64,000 nt of DNA from Diplodia intermedia (Eukaryota > Ascomycota > Dothideomycetes > Botryosphaeriales > Botryosphaeriaceae): assembly GCA_021495925.1 (NCBI GenBank), contig JAKEKT010000127.1, positions 23,060-87,059 of the forward strand, in the 5' to 3' direction. Positions within the stretch are counted from its first letter, which is position 1. The number at the start of each line of letters is the position of its first letter. The translations under genes and the position numbers were made by a program. Below, piece by piece: positions 36,412 through 47,035 of this stretch. The notes below the pieces were generated by a model. The model ran no database searches, was not told the origin of the DNA, and saw nothing but the letters and a program-made list of their open reading frames with translations.

Positions 36412-37302
36412 ATGACAACACCACCACCACCAACCCCCTACACCACCCCGCCCCCTCCCCAAACCTTCGCCCTCATCGCCTTCCCCACCCCCTCCATCCT
36501 GCTCGTCACCTTCAACCGCCCCCGCATCCTCAACGCCATCGACAGCGCCGGCAACCACGAGCTCGACGCGCTCTTCGCGTGGTACGACACCCAACCCGCA
36601 CTACGCTGCGCCGTCGTCACCGGCGCCGGCCGCGCCTTCTGCTGCGGCGCGGACCTGCGCGAGTGGAACGCGCGCAACGCCGCCTTCGCCTCCGGCCGAC
36701 CCCACCCCTCTCCCCACGCCCGCATGTTCCCCGCGACGGGTTTCGCGGCGCTGTCGCGGCGCGGCGGCAAGAAGCCCGTGGTGGGCGCGGTCAACGGGCT
36801 CGCGTTCGGCGGGGGGATGGAGATCGTGGCGAACCTGGATCTCGTGGTGGCGGCGGCGTCGGCGGTGTTCAGTCTCCCCGAGGCGGACCGCGGGGTCGTG
36901 GCGATGGAGGGGAGTTTGCCGCGGCTGGCGCGGACGCTGGGGAGGCAGAGGGCGATGGAGATGGCGTTGACGGCGAGGCGGGTGGGGGCGGCGGAGGCGA
37001 GGGAGTGGGGGTTCGTGAACGAGGTGGCGGAGGATTGCGGGGAGGAGGTTGAGGTGATGGAGAGGCCGGTGGTGAGGAAGGCGTTGGAGTATGCCGGGCT
37101 GATTTGTGGGAAGAGTCCGGACAGTATTATTGTGAGTCGGGCGGGCGTGGTGAGTGGGTGGGAGGAGAGCAGTGCGGAGAATGCGACGAGGATCATCAAG
37201 GAAGTTTGGGAGGCGAGGCTGAATGGTGGGGAGAATTTGAGGGAGGGTATTAGGGCGTTTGCGGAGAAGAGGCAGCCGAGGTGGTTGGATAGCAGGTTGT
37301 AG
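36412..37302 (+). CDS. Enoyl-CoA hydratase/isomerase family, SidH-like mevalonyl-CoA hydratase
   Basis: 296 aa, single exon. In the A. fumigatus pathway SidH converts mevalonyl-CoA to anhydromevalonyl-CoA, the acyl donor for SidF. Crotonase features: LVTFNRP near the N-terminus, the oxyanion-hole block AFCCGADLREW, catalytic Glu137 in FGGGMEI, and second catalytic Glu157 in SLPEADRG. Both general acid-base glutamates are therefore present. The C-terminus LDSRL ends in SRL, a peroxisomal PTS1, as expected for this family. It sits between the siderophore MFS gene (divergent) and the ABC gene (same strand), echoing the sidF-sidH-sidD-ABC-MFS neighbourhood known from Aspergillus. A generic peroxisomal hydratase is the alternative, but the setting favours the siderophore role. 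Codon use shifts from C-rich to G-rich along the gene. Confidence 0.85.
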   Translation: MTTPPPPTPYTTPPPPQTFALIAFPTPSILLVTFNRPRILNAIDSAGNHELDALFAWYDTQPALRCAVVTGAGRAFCCGADLREWNARNAAFASGRPHPSPHARMFPATGFAALSRRGGKKPVVGAVNGLAFGGGMEIVANLDLVVAAASAVFSLPEADRGVVAMEGSLPRLARTLGRQRAMEMALTARRVGAAEAREWGFVNEVAEDCGEEVEVMERPVVRKALEYAGLICGKSPDSIIVSRAGVVSGWEESSAENATRIIKEVWEARLNGGENLREGIRAFAEKRQPRWLDSRL

Positions 37303-38362
37303 TGGGTGTGTGAACCGCGATGCTTGATTTCCTCTTTCGATACATGGTGTTTTTCTTGATCTGTAACATGTACATTCCCAAATTGGCGCTAAGCATTGGT
37401 GTCTATGGCCCTCACCAGGCGCTGTGTCGAAGTGTTTCGTCAATCTGCGTCCCAGCTACGGCGGGCTCCGTCGGCACCAGCCCGCCGTAGCATGGTCAAG
37501 CATACCAGCAAGACGGTACCCCCCGCTACGAATTTGCCGGCCGTATTCGTGGTGTCGAGCGATCGGCAGGGCAGCCGTGTTGACGAAAGCGAAATGCCGA
37601 CGGCATTCACAGCCGCGGACGATCGATGAAAGACGGCGGCCCGGAATGGCCACGTCTCGGCCGCGTCAATGCCAAGGCGGCGGAGCAGTAAAGAGAAAAA
37701 AAAAAACACAGCTGATGATCTTATCAATCGATTGCGGACGTCGTGTGCAGCCTCCGTCCACTGCGGCGGCGGCGATGGGATTGTGGTGCGCGAGGACCGG
37801 GCCATGGCTTTTTTGGCGTTGCATTTTGGCCGGCCGGACGGACCCCTGCATGGCCCAGGCCGCCGCCTCGTCCGTCTCGGGCACCGTACACCCACAGTAG
37901 CCGCCGCCCCGGACGGGCATCGTCGTCGTCTCTGGCCCGCAGTCGTCCGTGCGCGACGGCTCTCATGCCTTGTTCCCTGCAGCCCACTAGTTTTCCACAG
38001 CGGCGCCACCACCGCGCGTTGCATTGCGGACCCCACCCGCGCCGTCTGATGAAGGCGGGAACGGAAAAGAGGTGGAGTCATCTAATCAGATCTAGGCTGT
38101 ACAGCTGTTTTGGCCGCGTGCGTTCTACTCTCCCGTCGTTGAGGGATTGCCCAGTGCTTTTTTTTGCGTCCAACCGACATCGGAATCTTTCGCCAGAGAG
38201 AGAAGGGGGCCTGGTGACTGCTGTTCCCTTGGGCTGAAGTCCCGTCTAGACCAGCGGCTTCTGGAATTCTCTAGCTTGTCTCTGCTGCTCAGCTTTGCGT
38301 TTCCGCTGCGAGAGAGAGATCCCAACCCATCCCCGGCGGATCCGTCATCAAACGCAGACACA
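37303..38362. promoter_or_regulatory. Intergenic / ABC transporter promoter
   Basis: 1060 bp. TAATCAGAT (reverse of ATCTGATTA) lies at 38083-38091, 272 bp before the ABC start. A further TTATCAATC lies near 37721. No reading frame here resembles a known protein. Confidence 0.5.
38083..38091 (-). promoter_or_regulatory. Candidate SREA/Fep1-type GATA site (ABC promoter)
   Basis: TAATCAGAT on the plus strand, that is ATCTGATTA on the minus strand, in the upstream region of the ABC transporter. Confidence 0.5.
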
Positions 38363-41300
38363 ATGCCTGATCCTTCGCCCGCAGAGGAGAGCACCGGCAC
38401 TGCTGATGCCGTTGTTGCAACAACACCTGCTGACACGGAGAAGGAGGAGGAGCCCAAGGTAAGCAGGAATCCAATGGCACAAGGTAGCCTGGGAGCGAAG
38501 CAGTCCATGTGAACGAGGAGCGATCTTATCAGATGGACGTTTCAGCCTCCTTTGCACATCAACACATCACCAACGTCATCACAAGCAAACAAGACGTACC
38601 GTTCTAACACCCCCCAGCCAATCCAGCGCTTCACCCAATACCTGCGGCTCCTCGTCTACGCGCAGCCGACCAAATTCGACATCTTCCTGCTCGTCACCGG
38701 CTTCGTGTGCGCCATCGCGTCGGGCATCCCCTTCCCGCTGCTCGGCATCATCTTCGGCCAGCTGATCGACGACCTCAACTCGGCCACGTGCGCGTCCGAC
38801 AGCAGCGGCGCGCAGGATGCCGGCTACCAGTCCGACGTCGACGGCAAGATCCTGTACGTCGTGTACCTGGCCGTCGCGCAGTTCGGCTTCATGTACATCC
38901 ACCTGTCGTGCTGGTCGCTGGGGGGCGCGCGGCTGGCGCAGCGGCTGCGCGAGCAGTACCTGCGGTCGCTGCTGCGGCAGGAGCCGTCCTTCTTCGACCG
39001 GCTGCCCGGCGGCGAGGTGTCGTCGCGGCTGAACGGCGACGTGCAGAGCATCCGCAACGGCACGTCGGAGAAGGTCGGCATCTGCATCTCGTCGGCCTCC
39101 TTCTTCGTGACCGCCTACGTCGTCGCCTTCGTCAAGCACGCCACCCTCGCCGGCATCCTGGTGTCGCTGGTCCCGGCGTACATGCTGATGAGCTGGGTCG
39201 GCAACCTCTTCATCGAGCGCTACTCGGGCCGCATGTCGGACCACATCGCCGCCGCGTCGGCCGTCGCGTCCGAGGGCCTGTCCAACGTGCTGGTGGTGCA
39301 CGCCTTCAGCGCCAACGCGCGGCTCGAGGCGCGCTTCGCGGCCGACCTGCTGGCGTCGCAGCGCGAGGGCGTCAAGAAGGCCGTGACGTCGGGCGTGCAG
39401 GCCGGGCTGATGTACTTCATCGCCTACGCCGCCAACGCGCTGGCCTTCTGGGAGGGCAGCCGCATCATCGCGAGCGCCGTCGGCGCCAGCCTCGACTCCA
39501 GCGGCGCGACTGTCGGCTCCATCTTCACCGTCATCTTCATCCTCGTCGACGCCACCCTCGTGCTCAGCCAGGTTGCACCATACTTGCAAACTTTCGGCGC
39601 CGCCTCCGCCGCCTTCGCCAAGCTGCGCCGCGACATGGACCACGTCTCGCGCATCGACGGCACCAGCGCCGCCGGCGCCCCCGTGCCGCTCGCGTCCCTC
39701 GCCGGCGCCGTCGAGCTGGACGCCGTCTCCTTCGCCTACCCGTCGCGGCCCGACGCAACCGTGCTGCGCGCCGTGTCGCTGACTCTGCCGGCGGGCCGGC
39801 ACACGGCCATCGTCGGGCTGTCGGGCTCGGGCAAGTCGACGATCGCGGGCCTGGTGTCGCGGCTGTACGACCCGGGCGCGGGGCGGGTGCTGCTCGACGG
39901 GCGCGACCTGCGCGACCTGAATGCCCGCCAGCTGCGCGCCCACGTCTCGCTCGTGCAGCAGGAGGCGACGCTGCTCGACCGCTCCATCCTCGAGAACGTC
40001 GCGCACGGCCTCGTCAACTCGCCCGACCCCGCCCACGAGCCGCTGCGCGCCGCCCTGCTCGGCCCCGGCCTGGCCCGGGTGGCGGAGCTGATTCGCGAGC
40101 ACGGTGAAGACCCTTTGGCGGCGGGCGAGAGGGTCGGCGCCGAGACCGGGGAGCCGCTGGGAGAGGTGATCCCGCTGGTGCTGCGGGCCGCGGAGCAGGC
40201 GGATGCGGCGGCGTTCATCGGGAACCTCAAGGGCGGGCTCGGCACGCGTGTCGGCCCCGGCGGCAGGATGCTCAGCGGCGGCCAGAAGCAGCGTGTCGCG
40301 CTGGCCAGGGCGCTGGTCAAGAACCCCAAGATCCTGATCCTCGACGAAGCCACCGCGAGCTTGGATTCGAGGAGCGAGCAGGCGATTCTGGGCGCCATCG
40401 AGAAGGTGTCGGAGGGGAGGACGATGATTTCGATCGCCCATCGCTTGTCGACTATCAAGAAAGCGGACAATATCGTTGTGCTGAGAGACGGCGTGGTGTT
40501 GGAGCAAGGCAGCCATGCTGAGTTGTTGGCGAAGGAGGGTGCGTATGCGGATCTCGTGCGGCTGCAGAACTCGAGCGGCGATGAGAAGGGCAAGGATGTT
40601 TCCGCCGCAGCATCTGTGAGCGAGTCGTCTGACGGCACCTCCATCGAGAAGGCACCCATATCGGAAACCCAGACCCCAGTTGGAGAGTTCAAGGAAGAGA
40701 AGAACGAAGCATCTGCCGAGGAGGCAGCGGTTGAGACGACAGAGAAGCCGCCCAAGTCGTCGGCGGACCGGTCGCTGGGTAACATCATCGCGGAGACCTG
40801 CCGCATGACCCGCCCGCATCTCCTCATCGTCCTCCTCGCCCTTCTCGGCGCCACCATCGTCGGAGGAGCCTTCTCGGCCGAAGCAGTCATCTTCGGAAAC
40901 ACGGTCGAGAGCCTGAACCCGTGCAACAGCGAAGAGAGCATCCGCTGGCACGGTCGTTTCTTCGGTCTGATGTTCTTCATCCTGGCCATCATCGAGTTCT
41001 TCGCCAACCTCATCAGCTGGTCCGGGTTCGGCTACGTTGCGGAGAAGATCATGTACCGCGTGCGCGTGCTGTCCTTCCGCGCGCTGTTCGAGCAGGATCT
41101 GCAGTGGCATCAGTCCGAGGGTCGCACGCCGGCCAGCCTGCTGTCGGTCATCACCAACGACGGCAACCTGCTGGGCGGGCTGAGCGGCTCCATCATCGGC
41201 ACCATGTTCTCCATCGTGGTCAACCTGATCGCCGCCGTCGTCCTCACGCACGTCGTGGCGTGGAGGATCGCGGTGGTGTGCCTGGCCATCGTGCCGCTGC

Positions 41301-42622
41301 TCCTCGGCGTCGGCATCCAGCAGCTGCGCGTGCTCGCCCAGTTCGAGGAGAAGCACGAGAACGCGTACGCCGAGTCGGTCGGCATCGGCGTCGAGGCGGC
41401 CAACTCGATCAAAGCGGTGGCGTCGCTCTCGCTCGAGCACGAGACGCTGGAGGTGTACCGGCGCTCGCTGAAGGGCCCGCGCGAGGAGACGACGCTGGTC
41501 AGCCTGCACGCGAGCCTGTGGCTGGCGGGCGCCTACTTCATCGGCAACCTGGGCTACGCGCTCGCGTACTGGTGGGGGTCCAAGAACATCATCGGCGGGC
41601 GCTACAGCCAGGCGCAGTTCCTCATCGTCGTCTTCTCGCTGCTGGTGAGCGCGCAGCTGTGGAGCCAGATGTTCGCGCTGGCACCAGAGGTGTCGAGTGC
41701 GCGTGCCGCCATCGCCCGCATCCTCAACGTCATCGAGCTGAACCCCGACGAGACGCTCTCGGGCAGCGGCAAGATCGCGCCCCCTCCGCTCGGCGGCGCG
41801 TCGTCGGAGAAGGACGAGGACGTGGAGGCGTCGGCGGCATCGAGTCCCGTGGCAGCAGAGCACGGCGGCGGCATCGGCATCCAATTCCGCGACGTCGAAT
41901 TCGCGTACCCGGCGCGGCCCAACGCAAAGGTGTTGCACGGGCTGAGCCTGGAGGTGCGGGCGGGGCAGTTCGCGGCGTTTGTCGGCCCCAGCGGCGCGGG
42001 AAAGTCGACCATCATCTCGCTGGTGGAGCGCATGTATGTGGCGGCGGCGGGTAGCGTGGTGGTGGGCGGGCGCGACGTTGCCAAGGCCAGCGACGCCAGC
42101 TTCCGCGACGACATGGCGCTGGTGCCGCAGGAGAGCGTGCTGTTCGACGGCAGCGTGCGCTTCAACCTGGAGCTGGGCGCGCGGCCGGGCCACGCCGCCA
42201 CCGACGCCGAGCTGGAGGAGGCGTGCCGGCTGGCCAACATCCACGACGTCGTGGCCGCGCTGCCGCAGGGCTACGACACGGTCGTCGGCCCCAACGGCGG
42301 GCGGCTGTCGGGCGGGCAGAAGCAGCGGCTGGCCATCGCGCGCGCCCTCGTGCGCCGGCCGCGGCTGCTCATCCTCGACGAGAGCACGTCGGCGCTGGAC
42401 GCCGAGTCGGAGAAGCTGCTGCAGGACGGCTTGACCAAGGCCGTTGCCCAGCGCGGCATCACCGTCCTGGCCATCGCCCACCGCCTGCACACCATCCGCA
42501 AGGCCGACGTCATCTTCCTCATCGAGCAGGGCCGCTGCGTCGATCGTGGCTCGCACGACGAGCTGTTCGAGCGCAGCGACTCGTACCGCACCAATGTCAT
42601 GCACCAGACGTCGACGGCATAG
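38363..42622 (+). CDS. ABC-B full transporter (MDR type), siderophore-cluster associated
   Basis: 1366 aa in two exons, 38363-38458 and 38618-42622. The 159-nt intron has a CTAAC branch point. Exon 1 encodes an acidic N-terminus (MPDPSPAEESTGTADA...EKEEEPK). Order is TMD-NBD-TMD-NBD. The first half starts VYAQPTKFDIFLLVTGFVCAIASGIPFPLLGIIFG; Walker A GLSGSGKST at about residue 432, signature LSGGQKQR about 584, Walker B ILILDEATAS. The second half has Walker A GPSGAGKST about 1155, signature LSGGQKQR about 1262, Walker B LLILDEST. Both ATPase sites look complete. A charged Ser/Glu-rich linker joins the halves. An ABC-B gene also neighbours sidD in Aspergillus. Export of the siderophore or of its breakdown products is the likely role, though drug efflux cannot be excluded. 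Intron 1 carries a perfect TTATCAGAT site. Confidence 0.93.
38526..38534 (-). promoter_or_regulatory. Perfect ATCTGATAA GATA site inside ABC intron 1
   Basis: TTATCAGAT on the plus strand equals ATCTGATAA on the minus strand, the exact consensus of SREA/Fep1-like repressors. It lies within the unusually long first intron of the ABC gene. Confidence 0.6.
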
Positions 42623-42862
42623 ACTGCGTCATTGTCGTTGGTGTACTGTCGAGGCCCGAGGGCGGGTTGTTCGTAGCAAACTTTTCTGTAATGATAATTT
42701 TTGGAATGAGACAGCCTATGTAGACGGGAAGTCCTCAGGCGCGGCGGATCGGAGTAAGAAGTCGCCGCCCGACATGCCACGTGACGCGACTCGCAGCAGT
42801 ACCACGGCCGGTGATAAGAAATTGCCCTTCTGCGCAGATTCCCCATTGTAATATTTGTGTAG

Positions 42863-42939
42863 GGAGTTGGATACAAGATCCGGACGTAAATATGCGAATT
42901 TAAAACCTACATTTACGTCCGGACCCTGTATTCAACTCC
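42863..42939. repeat. Palindromic element, copy 1
   Basis: 29-nt arms at 42863-42891 and 42911-42939 match at 26 of 29 positions with a 19-nt AT-rich loop. The shared core is ATCCGGACGTAAAT. A second copy lies at 44376-44454. The pair brackets the orphan gene at 43128. This could be a foldback MITE-like element or a regulatory hairpin. Confidence 0.75.
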
Positions 42940-43127
42940 CCCATCCCCTGTGGAGTTTTCCACAAGGTACCTCCATCACACCGCGAGCCGCACCACCTTT
43001 AAACTCTCGCACCAACCCAAACAACCCCACAGTCGCTCGTCAGCCCACAGTGTCACGATCTGCCCCGAGTCATGCCAATGACGTCGCATGCAGAACATGA
43101 CTCGTCCGTTGCGTAGATAGTCCTCCC

Positions 43128-44111
43128 ATGCGGCCTACTCTTTGCAACCCGTACAACCTCTTGTTAGCAATCCAACTCTTTACCCTTAGAACCGTGACAG
43201 CAGCTACAGACGCAGGCGCCACAGCAACCGCCCGCAACCAGCCAGAATCACCCACGAAATCCAAGCTCGTCCGCTCCCCCACCCACGCCGTACCCGTCCC
43301 TGGCAAGCCAGCTCACCCGCAACCTGCGCTCCCCGCTCCGACTCCACCAAAAAAAGCGAAACCCTCTACCAACTCAGGCGGTGCCACAGCCTCACCTTTA
43401 CATACGAAGCCGAGTGCCGTCGTCAACACGAAACAAAGCGCGCTACCTTCGCCCACAGCCTCCTCACCTGCACGTACCGAGACGACCAAAGTCACCCACG
43501 CGCACCAGACCTTTCCATCAGCATCAACAGCCTCCTCACCTGCAGGCAAAAGCACAAGTGAAGTCGCCCACTCGTACCGCCCAGCTCCCCCGGTCGCGAT
43601 GGCGGGGACGGAAGCTTCGAAAGCAGCCGCTCACCCACCTACCTCTCGCTCCCCAATCATGGAGGAGCGAACTGGGACCGTCCAGAACTCCAACGCTGGT
43701 ACCGCCGCCGCTGCAGCTCACAAGGAAGCCAAGACCCGGGAGCCCGCGCAGGAAGACGTGATCACTAGGCCATCCGAACAGCCACGCGATACGGCGATGC
43801 GCTTCGAAGATGACCGCGCCTTGGCCGACTGGCTCACCTACAACTATTTGGTTTCCATGGAGTACCTCGGGATTATCCCGGACATGCCGGCCGAAGCGTG
43901 CCAATACCCGTTCATGGACATCGGGACTGTCCATATCAGCAGGTACTTCAACATGCTGGATGACGAGCTACGGGAGGAACTTTCGGACATGCCGGCCGAA
44001 ATGCGCCAGCACCCGTACTACCCGTACTTGGCTCGCCGAATTGAGCGCCTGACAATGCTCAGCGACCGGGGCAAGTTGTCGCGTACAGCGGCTGCCTTAG
44101 GAAGCAGCTGA
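43128..44111 (+). CDS. Orphan, repeat-bearing, probably secreted protein
   Basis: 327 aa, single exon, no family recognised. A hydrophobic N-terminus (NLLLAIQLFTLRTVTA) looks like a signal peptide with cleavage near residue 26. Residues about 30-215 are rich in Pro, Thr, Ser, Ala and Lys, with two imperfect tandem units containing TASSPA-x-x-x-T and ending VTHAHQ and VAHSYR. The C-terminal 110 residues are ordered-looking and hold a second internal duplication: DMPAEACQYPF and DMPAEMRQHPYYPYL. Cysteines are almost absent, unlike most small effectors. The gene lies between two palindromic elements and between the ABC and SidF genes. It may be lineage-specific. It might also be a chance frame, but its length and the two repeat systems argue for a real gene. 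Confidence 0.5.
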   Translation: MRPTLCNPYNLLLAIQLFTLRTVTAATDAGATATARNQPESPTKSKLVRSPTHAVPVPGKPAHPQPALPAPTPPKKAKPSTNSGGATASPLHTKPSAVVNTKQSALPSPTASSPARTETTKVTHAHQTFPSASTASSPAGKSTSEVAHSYRPAPPVAMAGTEASKAAAHPPTSRSPIMEERTGTVQNSNAGTAAAAAHKEAKTREPAQEDVITRPSEQPRDTAMRFEDDRALADWLTYNYLVSMEYLGIIPDMPAEACQYPFMDIGTVHISRYFNMLDDELREELSDMPAEMRQHPYYPYLARRIERLTMLSDRGKLSRTAAALGSS

Positions 44112-44212
44112 AGCAAAGGCCTTAGTATTTAGCCTGGTATCAGCGGTACCAGCCAACACCAACCAATTAACACACTCAATTCTCATACCATTGCTGCCGC
44201 TACCACGACAGC

Positions 44213-44368
44213 GTAGCTTACTTCGAAGAAATAGAGGCGCTATGAAAACTTTCTTATTAGCCGCGTAAACGTAACGTATACGATATCTAAAAAACTAATT
44301 ATATAGCGCTAACTACGCCGAATACGGGGTCTATCTAGTCTACAATCTACTTATAGAACAATTCTACA
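44213..44368. repeat. Small RIP-like relic
   Basis: About 155 bp of AT-rich DNA nearly free of CpA/TpG, in clear contrast with its GC-rich surroundings and like the 1-21437 block. It directly abuts palindrome copy 2. It is probably a remnant of an inserted repeat of unknown type. Confidence 0.5.
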
Positions 44369-44375
44369 TGGGATA

Positions 44376-44454
44376 GGTAGTTGAATACGAGATCCGGACG
44401 TAAATATATGCATTTAAAACGTACATTTACGTCCGGATCTTGTGTTCAACTGCC
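44376..44454. repeat. Palindromic element, copy 2
   Basis: 30-nt arms at 44376-44405 and 44425-44454 with the same GATCCGGACGTAAAT core and a loop similar to copy 1 at 42863. A short downstream open frame (44574-44762, P/T/S-rich) might be a decayed second copy of the orphan gene, but that is weak. Confidence 0.75.
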
Positions 44455-44758
44455 TGCAGGCCGATTCGCGGCGCTTCCTCCAACCTCCAGCCTTTCCTCG
44501 TCATCTGTTGAAACTCTCACGACGTCTCCGACTCATAACATTGAACTGACTTCCAATTTCTGACTACGCAGCTATGAATCTCGAATTTCCAGCCATCACT
44601 ATGTCCCCGGCGAGGCTGTCTGCTGTGCAGAAGCAGCCTGCCACCTCTCTTGCGCATGTACGGCACGACAAAGTCCCATCATTAACCGGACAAAAAACCA
44701 CCAACGCCGAACAGTTACCCTTTTCACCTCAACCCATCCACTCCCAACCAACACCCAC

Positions 44759-46153
44759 CTAAAGCTTCGACGGGAACGGCAACGCGATGCCGCTCACCCT
44801 GCCACCCGCGCCCACATTGAACGGGCTGAGATGGAAAAACCGCTGGCGACTGCACCTAACCAGGGCGGCCCTCTTGTGCGGGAAATCGATATACCTTTCG
44901 ACATTCAAGCCAAACATATAATCGTACTTCATCACCGTCGGATTCGCCGCCAGAGGCTCGCCCACAACAGCCTCAGTCCTCGCATCGTCCAAGAAGCAGA
45001 AATGTATGACGCACGGCCACCATCCGACGACCCTATACTCGCCGCGAAACCTCGCGTCGCCAACGAGCGAGTGGCGGCCGCGATCAAACCTTCCAGCGTC
45101 GTAGTGCGCGCCCACAGCATCCTCCGCCGCCCAGTATATCTCAAAGTACGCGAAGGCGACGTCGTCCCACCGCCCCAGCACGCACAGCACGTGCGGGTCG
45201 TCGTGCTGCCGCCGCAGGTACGCCGTGTGTTCTTCGATCGTCCCCGTCTCCTTCCACCCCGCCGCCACCCGCGGGTCGTTCTGCCACGCGTGGAACAGCG
45301 CCACGTGCGCCGCGTCCCGCCAGTCGAGCGCGACCAAAGAGAAGTGCTCGTCCAGCGCCGGCACGTACCGGCTGTACACCACGGACCCGGGCGCCGGCTT
45401 GGCCGCGCGCCGCGGCGCGCGCGCGTGCACGCGCGACTGCGGGAACAGCGTCGTGAAGAGGTCGGTGACGGGCTGCGGCGACGAGGATGTGGGCGTGGGC
45501 GTCCAGGCTGCGCGCCCGGCGAAGGGCGTGCCGGCGCCTTGCCAGAAGGCGCTGCGCAGCACGACTAGCTCGCCGGCGCCTGCGGAGGGGCTGGTGGCGG
45601 CCGCGGTGGAGGTTTCGGCGAAGGGCGCCGAGGGCGATGTCGGCGCGGGGTGCGCGATGGCGAGCATGGACGTCGTGAGGGCGGTGGCGAGCTGCTCGTG
45701 CTCGGCGCCGTGGAGCGTGAGGCGGAAGATCTCGAGGTCGGGCGCGATGGTGAGGATGAAGTAGATGGCGAGCCACAGCTGGCCGGGCGTCGGCGGCGCG
45801 CTGGCGGCGGCGCTGCCGTCCCAGGTGAAGGCGGCCCATGGCGCGCGGCGCGCGCGTGCCCACGCGGTGTTGTTGGAGGGGGGCGGCAGGTCGGCGGCGT
45901 CCGCGGCGTCCTGCTTGGGCGTCGTGAAGAGCAGGTTGTCGTCGTGCAGGCGGCCGTGCAGCTCCTCGGCGCTGCCGGCTTCCTCTTGCACGCGCAGCAG
46001 GGGCGTGATGCCGCCGTCGTTGACTGCCAGGGTCCGGCCGGAGTCCACGGCGTAGTATGTGGTCAGGTAGGGGTGCGGCAGGCGGAGCTTGGCGACGGCG
46101 GACGGCCGCTCGCTGTCGGAGAACTGGAAGGCCTCGATCGATTGCAGCGACAT
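44759..46153 (-). CDS. N5-hydroxyornithine acyltransferase, SidF-type
   Basis: 464 aa, single exon, start chosen at MSLQSIEAFQF. An upstream in-frame ATG at 46234 would add 27 residues without family character. SidF transfers anhydromevalonyl from CoA to N5-hydroxyornithine, giving the AMHO unit. Visible features: KLRLPHPYLTTYY, WLAIYFILTIAPDLEIF, LRSAFWQGAGTPFAGRAAW, VVYSRYVP; then the AlcB-like core with HVALFHAWQNDPRVAAGW, HTAYLRRQHDDPHVL, FAYFEIYWAAED, FDRGRHSLVGD, FRG, HFCFLDDARTEAVVGEP and YIDFPHKRAAL. All family blocks are present, unlike the paralogue at 31102. It ends PSKL, a canonical peroxisomal PTS1. Divergent from the NRPS gene across 1643 bp that carries four GATA-type sites. 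Confidence 0.9.
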   Translation of the reverse strand: MSLQSIEAFQFSDSERPSAVAKLRLPHPYLTTYYAVDSGRTLAVNDGGITPLLRVQEEAGSAEELHGRLHDDNLLFTTPKQDAADAADLPPPSNNTAWARARRAPWAAFTWDGSAAASAPPTPGQLWLAIYFILTIAPDLEIFRLTLHGAEHEQLATALTTSMLAIAHPAPTSPSAPFAETSTAAATSPSAGAGELVVLRSAFWQGAGTPFAGRAAWTPTPTSSSPQPVTDLFTTLFPQSRVHARAPRRAAKPAPGSVVYSRYVPALDEHFSLVALDWRDAAHVALFHAWQNDPRVAAGWKETGTIEEHTAYLRRQHDDPHVLCVLGRWDDVAFAYFEIYWAAEDAVGAHYDAGRFDRGRHSLVGDARFRGEYRVVGWWPCVIHFCFLDDARTEAVVGEPLAANPTVMKYDYMFGLNVERYIDFPHKRAALVRCSRQRFFHLSPFNVGAGGRVSGIALPFPSKL

Positions 46154-46565
46154 GACGATGATGATGGGGTGAGTTTCGGTTTTTGCAGAGAAGACGGGGT
46201 TTCCCCAGGACGAGAGTTGCTGCTGCTCCCTCACGGCACCGCCGGGGACCAGGCGTATAAGGTTCGCGGCCAGAGGAGAAGGCCGAGGCGGCGGCTCTCA
46301 GGCCACGGCTTCGTGCTACCGCAGCTTACCATGGCCATCCCTCGTCTGCGCCATGCGTACAACGCGTCTCGCCCGGGCTGGAGGGCGCCGTGGCTTCTGC
46401 ACGCCGACGCGGTTGTTCTCAGACTTTTTTTTTGCTTCCGACTTCCGAGTAGGTGCTTCCATGATGCTCTGAGCTGCCGCGCATGCAGCTACCTAGCAAG
46501 GGTAGTGATCTGCTCGTGCAATGCTTGCTGATAGGTGGGCGATGGGCGGCGATATTGACTCCGGA

Positions 46566-46574
46566 ATCAGATTA
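46566..46574 (+). promoter_or_regulatory. Candidate GATA site (SidF side)
   Basis: ATCAGATTA, 413 bp upstream of the SidF-type start codon. Confidence 0.5.
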
Positions 46575-47035
46575 GATTTGTAAGTGAAGCGAGTCCCGCA
46601 CCCTGCCGGCTCGAGTCGATCCCATTGGCTTGCTGCTGCCGCGCATGGACAGGGACAGGGAGCGTAGCCGTGAAGAAAATGATGCGAATCATTACCCAAT
46701 GCCAAGTAGCACCGGCCGAGGCTTCGCGGGCTGCGGGTAACGCCGAGAGCAGGCCCGCCAAGAGGATTGAGCTTGTATCGGCCAAGCCTACTTCAAGCAA
46801 GGCTTGGCCCGACCAGCGGGGCTCGGCCAATCGCTTGGCCAAGGATGAGTGCGTCAGCATGGTGTTCTACACCGCATATAATCGAAACTCGATGGAATAC
46901 GGGCGTTGCGCGTCCCCACAGTTTCTGCATTTCCATTAACTAAAGCGACAACTGACGCGTCTGTCTTGCTGGTCCCGGGCCGCCCTGCGACAGAGCCAGT
47001 CCGCAAAACACGGTCGGGAATCCCGGACATTTGTC

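Noticed and set aside
38579..42604. 1341-codon open frame on the minus strand
   Set aside because: It is the antisense shadow of the ABC transporter, produced by GC-rich codon bias; the sequence has no domain character.
44574..44762. 62-codon P/T/S-rich frame near the SidF stop
   Set aside because: Overlaps the end of the SidF-type gene; similarity to the orphan protein is only in composition.
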